A DNA stretch of 8,895 nucleotides from CAXNKH01 sp049296795 (GTDB taxonomy: Bacteria; Pseudomonadota; Gammaproteobacteria; Burkholderiales; Burkholderiaceae_C). The notes below the pieces were generated by a model. It worked only from the letters and a program-made list of their open reading frames with translations. It had not been told where the DNA came from and made no database searches. The position numbers and the translations under genes were made by a program. Of the stretch, positions 7,281 through 8,895 are shown piece by piece. The stretch is from assembly GCA_049296795.1 (NCBI GenBank), contig JBAQTC010000016.1, positions 1 through 8,895 of the forward strand, read 5' to 3'. Every line of letters starts with the position of its first letter. Position 1 is the stretch's first letter.

Positions 7281-7470
7281 CCCCTCAAATTGGGCGGACG
7301 CCACGCGCGAGGCCGAGATTGCGCGCGTCCAGCGGGAACTAAAACTGGTCTGCCCCAAATGCGGGGAGTCCAACACGAACCGGACGACCATCATCGTCTT
7401 GGAACCCGATGGGCAGGCCGATTGCACCTCTTGTGGACACCATTTTCAAGTAATATCGCGGTTGCCATGA
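7273..7470 (+). CDS. Small zinc-ribbon protein (65 aa)
   Basis: Two knuckles, CPKCG (Cys 27 and 30) and CTSCG (Cys 51 and 54), are separated by 20 residues that include a beta-strand pair around TTIIVLEPDG. This is a four-cysteine zinc ribbon, a fold used for nucleic-acid or protein contacts. The N-terminal 25 residues are a charged helix (ATREAEIARVQRELKL). The ATG at 7273 overlaps the preceding gene by 8 bases and has GGAG at 7264-7267, five bases upstream. Its TGA overlaps the next ATG (ATGA at 7467-7470). A zinc ribbon among membrane and envelope genes is odd; similar tiny ribbons occur in many phages without known roles. No partner can be named. Confidence 0.8.
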   Translation: MSDPSNWADATREAEIARVQRELKLVCPKCGESNTNRTTIIVLEPDGQADCTSCGHHFQVISRLP

Positions 7471-7637
7471 AGGTGGATCTGAAGTGGGCGGTGGGCGTGG
7501 CGGTGCTGATTTTCGGGATGGGCGCGGCGTGGGCGCGGCTCGAATATCGGCTGAACGCGATCGAGCAAGCGCAGCAGTTCTACCACGGGGCATACGATAG
7601 TGAGTGGGCCGTGAACCGGCCCGCAGGAGCGAAATAG
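7467..7637 (+). CDS. Small single-pass membrane protein (56 aa)
   Basis: The open frame extends upstream of 7467, but that part overlaps the zinc-ribbon gene out of frame and the natural start is the ATG in the ATGA junction at 7467-7470. The product has a basic start (MKVDLKW), a membrane helix at about residues 7-23 (WAVGVAVLIFGMGAAWA), then a short amphipathic helix (RLEYRLNAIEQAQQFYH) and a polar tail. I do not recognise it. Layout is a short version of the 121-aa coiled-coil protein upstream: one N-terminal anchor plus a helical domain. No Shine-Dalgarno is evident, so it is probably made by coupling. It may be a lysis accessory protein or a second spanin-like anchor. The TAG is followed immediately by the next ATG. 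Confidence 0.62.
   Translation: MKVDLKWAVGVAVLIFGMGAAWARLEYRLNAIEQAQQFYHGAYDSEWAVNRPAGAK
7625..7629 (+). promoter_or_regulatory. Ribosome binding site of the holin-like gene
   Basis: AGGAG lies 8 bases before the ATG at 7638, inside the last codons of the upstream gene. It is one of the stronger sites in the cassette and supports 7638 as the start. Confidence 0.6.
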
Positions 7638-7892
7638 ATGCTGAAGGACCAGATTCTCGGCACCCTGAAGTCGATTCTGCCGTGGTTTACGGAGGGCGGG
7701 CGCTTCGGGTCATGGCGGCTCTACCTGTCTGCCTTCGGGGCGCTGATTGCGACGGAGCAGGGGCAGGCCTTGCTGGTGGCCGGCGGGCTCCCGATGACGT
7801 GGGTGGTCTGGCTGGCGATGCAGGCCGCGAAAATCATGATCTGGGGCGTAGTCATCACCATGCTCAAGGATCATCGCCCGAAGGCCGCCTAG
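7638..7892 (+). CDS. Small hydrophobic protein, holin candidate (84 aa)
   Basis: An amphipathic N-terminal helix (MLKDQILGTLKSILPWFTEGG) is followed by a moderately hydrophobic segment at about residues 26-50 and a strong membrane helix at about 54-76 (TWVVWLAMQAAKIMIWGVVITML). A short basic tail (KDHRPKAA) ends the protein. Small size, two possible membrane segments, a charged C-terminus and location in a cluster of envelope genes are the usual signs of a phage holin, but holins share little sequence and no family was recognised. The AGGAG site upstream suggests strong independent initiation. The gene starts right after the previous stop and is followed by a one-base gap to the lipoprotein gene. 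An alternative is another structural membrane protein. Confidence 0.68.
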   Translation: MLKDQILGTLKSILPWFTEGGRFGSWRLYLSAFGALIATEQGQALLVAGGLPMTWVVWLAMQAAKIMIWGVVITMLKDHRPKAA

Positions 7893-7893
7893 G

Positions 7894-8313
7894 ATGCCAA
7901 CACGAGCCATTACCGCCCCTAGGCGACGACTGCACCGGCAGATGGCCGGTTATGTGCTCTGCCTCGCGCTCGTGGCAGGGGCAGGCGCGACGACCGGCTG
8001 TGCCCTTGTCTCGTCACAGGTCCAGACCGACCCCACTGTCCTGGCCCAGCGGGCCACCCGCATCGTGAAAGTGCTCGATGTGGTCGTGGACAGCCTGATT
8101 CTGGCACGGGATGCGGGCTGGATCAGCCAACCTGTGACCAAGGCCATTCAGGACGACCTCCGCGCCGCCTTGCCCGTGATTGACCAGTCCCCAGCGGGTG
8201 CCCGCGCCACGGCCCTGGCGGCTCTGCGGGCTGCGCGGCTGCGGGTGGGCGTGACCCCTCAAGCCCAGCGGTGGCTCACATGGGGGATGACCGCCGTGGA
8301 GGCGCTACCATGA
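7894..8313 (+). CDS. Putative lipoprotein (139 aa), o-spanin or envelope-protein candidate
   Basis: The N-terminus has a basic region (ITAPRRRLHRQ), a hydrophobic core (VLCLALVAGAGA) and a cysteine at 36 in ATTGC, which resembles a signal peptidase II lipobox, although Thr replaces the usual Leu at -3, so lipidation is uncertain. A second in-frame ATG at 7942 (residue 17) would give a more standard signal peptide length. The mature part is Ala-rich and helical (QRATRIVKVLDVVVDSLILARDAG, then a second helical pair) and resembles small phage lipoproteins found near lysis genes. Pairing with the 121-aa coiled-coil protein as an outer-membrane spanin is possible, though o-spanins are often shorter and proline-rich. 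Its stop overlaps the next ATG (ATGA at 8310-8313). Confidence 0.7.
   Translation: MPTRAITAPRRRLHRQMAGYVLCLALVAGAGATTGCALVSSQVQTDPTVLAQRATRIVKVLDVVVDSLILARDAGWISQPVTKAIQDDLRAALPVIDQSPAGARATALAALRAARLRVGVTPQAQRWLTWGMTAVEALP
8298..8302 (+). promoter_or_regulatory. Shine-Dalgarno GGAGG that fixes the 8310 start
   Basis: A perfect GGAGG lies 7 bases before the ATG at 8310. The open frame could be extended to an earlier start at 8271, but that would overlap the lipoprotein gene by over 40 bases and lacks such a site, so the ATG at 8310 is preferred. Confidence 0.72.
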
Positions 8314-8507
8314 CGCCGGAATTGATTCTGGAAGTGACGCTAAAGGTCTGGGACGGGATTCAGAAGCTCCGCGCCCTCAGCAAGTCCCGCGAGTCACAGG
8401 GCTTGCCGCCGCTCACGGAGGCAGAGGCGCGGGCGGAATTATCCACGGCCATCAGTGACCTGGACCGGAAGATTCTGGCCGACCAAGCCGCGCATCCGCT
8501 CACCTAG
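8310..8507 (+). CDS. Small helical protein of unknown function (65 aa), last gene of the + strand cluster
   Basis: The protein begins MTPELILEVTLKVWDGIQKL and is predicted helical throughout, with a Pro-containing turn (GLPPLTEAEA) joining two amphipathic helices, the second being RAELSTAISDLDRKILADQAA. It has no membrane segment, signal or cysteine and I do not recognise a family. The ATG overlaps the lipoprotein stop as ATGA and is preceded by the best Shine-Dalgarno of the region. It ends with TAG at 8505-8507, seven bases before the stop of the oppositely oriented gene. By position it closes the late/lysis transcription unit; a function cannot be given. Confidence 0.72.
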   Translation: MTPELILEVTLKVWDGIQKLRALSKSRESQGLPPLTEAEARAELSTAISDLDRKILADQAAHPLT

Positions 8508-8514
8508 CCCCATG

Positions 8515-8895
8515 TTACGGGTGCTCCGTCTCTCTGGCGGCGCGGCTGGCCCGCCATGCTATGTCGCGTATGTCATTCAGTGGAAACTGAACTTCGTGGG
8601 AAACTGCCCAACATTCATCCCATGTCGCCTTGATCTGCGCTCGCAGGGCGAGGACCTCGGCCTCCAACTTCTCGCTGTTATCGGCTTCGCTGATGGCAAC
8701 CTGTTTCACCTGTCGGCAAGCGTCGAGTAATCCGCTCTCAGGCATATTCGGGTTGAGAATCTTGATGGCCTCGCTGGTTTGCTCCTGCATCTCGCGCAGG
8801 CGGCGCTCGGCGTCCTCAATCGCCGTCACTGGGCGCGGCGTCATGTTCCCATCGAGGAAATCCTGCGGCTTCTTACGCTTGCCATACGCATACCC
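8515..8895 (-). CDS. Coiled-coil protein of unknown function, 126 C-terminal residues visible (5' end possibly outside the window)
   Basis: On the - strand the frame is open from the window edge to TAA at 8517-8515. An ATG at 8844 would give 109 residues, but the 17 codons before it (GYAYGKRKKPQDFLDGN) contain no stop and read like protein, and the ATG has no good Shine-Dalgarno, so the gene probably starts beyond the window. The visible part is helical and charged: VTAIEDAERRLREMQEQTSEAIKIL, then EADNSEKLEAEVLALRAQIKATWDEC, then a C-terminal RDIAWRASRAARE. Codon choice is mixed but consistent with coding. The family is not recognised. It opens a module of opposite polarity, perhaps early or accessory genes. 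Confidence 0.7.
   Translation of the reverse strand, partial: GYAYGKRKKPQDFLDGNMTPRPVTAIEDAERRLREMQEQTSEAIKILNPNMPESGLLDACRQVKQVAISEADNSEKLEAEVLALRAQIKATWDECWAVSHEVQFPLNDIRDIAWRASRAARETEHP

Noticed and set aside
7290..7466. Extension of the 56-aa membrane protein to an upstream start at 7290
   Set aside because: The extension overlaps nearly all of the zinc-ribbon gene, reads as Arg/His-rich noise, and would bury the membrane helix; the ATGA start at 7467 is far better.
7604..8068. A 154-codon + strand open frame over the holin-like and lipoprotein genes
   Set aside because: It is out of frame with two genes that have membrane/signal features, good junctions and a Shine-Dalgarno; its own product is low-complexity Gly/Arg/Pro-rich.
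8535..8556. TGGCGG (8535-8540) and CCGCCA (8551-8556) inverted repeat as a terminator
   Set aside because: The 10-base loop is long for a 6-base stem, there is no T-run on either strand, and it lies inside the - strand coding region.
8455..8730. A 91-codon + strand open frame over the end of the cassette
   Set aside because: It overlaps the 65-aa gene and the - strand coiled-coil gene, whose charged helical product is far more protein-like.

Overview
The window looks like the late end of a tailed double-stranded DNA bacteriophage or prophage with high G+C content (impression from reading, not counted). The host is probably a Gram-negative bacterium: a candidate lipoprotein and several small membrane proteins sit in what looks like a lysis cassette, and the tail fibre has a T7 gp17-type anchor. 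No tRNA, integrase, terminase or other gene that would place the host is present.

Layout on the + strand. (1) Positions 3-4292 hold the C-terminal 1429 residues of a giant phage polyvalent protein whose 5' end lies outside the window. It opens with a zinc metallopeptidase-type HESGH motif at 57-71, upstream of the first in-window start codon, then has long helical regions and a hydrophobic C-terminus resembling the LPD38-type ends of phage polyvalent proteins. (2) After 23 bases, 4316-6148 encodes a 610-residue tail fibre: a T7 gp17-like N-terminal anchor, a linker, 19 YadA-head-like repeats of 16-17 residues, and a short C-terminal cap. (3) From 6164 to 8507 runs a tightly packed set of nine small genes with ATGA, GTGA and TGATG junctions: a 72-aa unknown, a 33-aa membrane miniprotein, a 121-aa membrane-anchored coiled-coil protein, a DUF5675-type protein with conserved His and Cys, a 65-aa zinc ribbon, a 56-aa membrane protein, an 84-aa holin-like protein, a 139-aa lipoprotein candidate and a 65-aa helical protein. 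(4) A convergent gene on the - strand (8515-8895, 5' end beyond the edge) begins another module only 7 bases away.

The order giant virion protein, fibre, small membrane/lysis genes parallels T7 gp16, gp17, gp17.5 and gp18.5. The inferred picture is a podovirus-like late operon: an internal or ejected virion protein, a receptor-binding fibre, and a lysis/host-envelope cassette whose members are too diverged to name firmly. No recognised muramidase or amidase is present, which makes the DUF5675 protein the best candidate for a wall-active enzyme. I see no defence system, CRISPR array, diversity-generating retroelement or insertion sequence. No gene-free stretch exceeds 25 bases.
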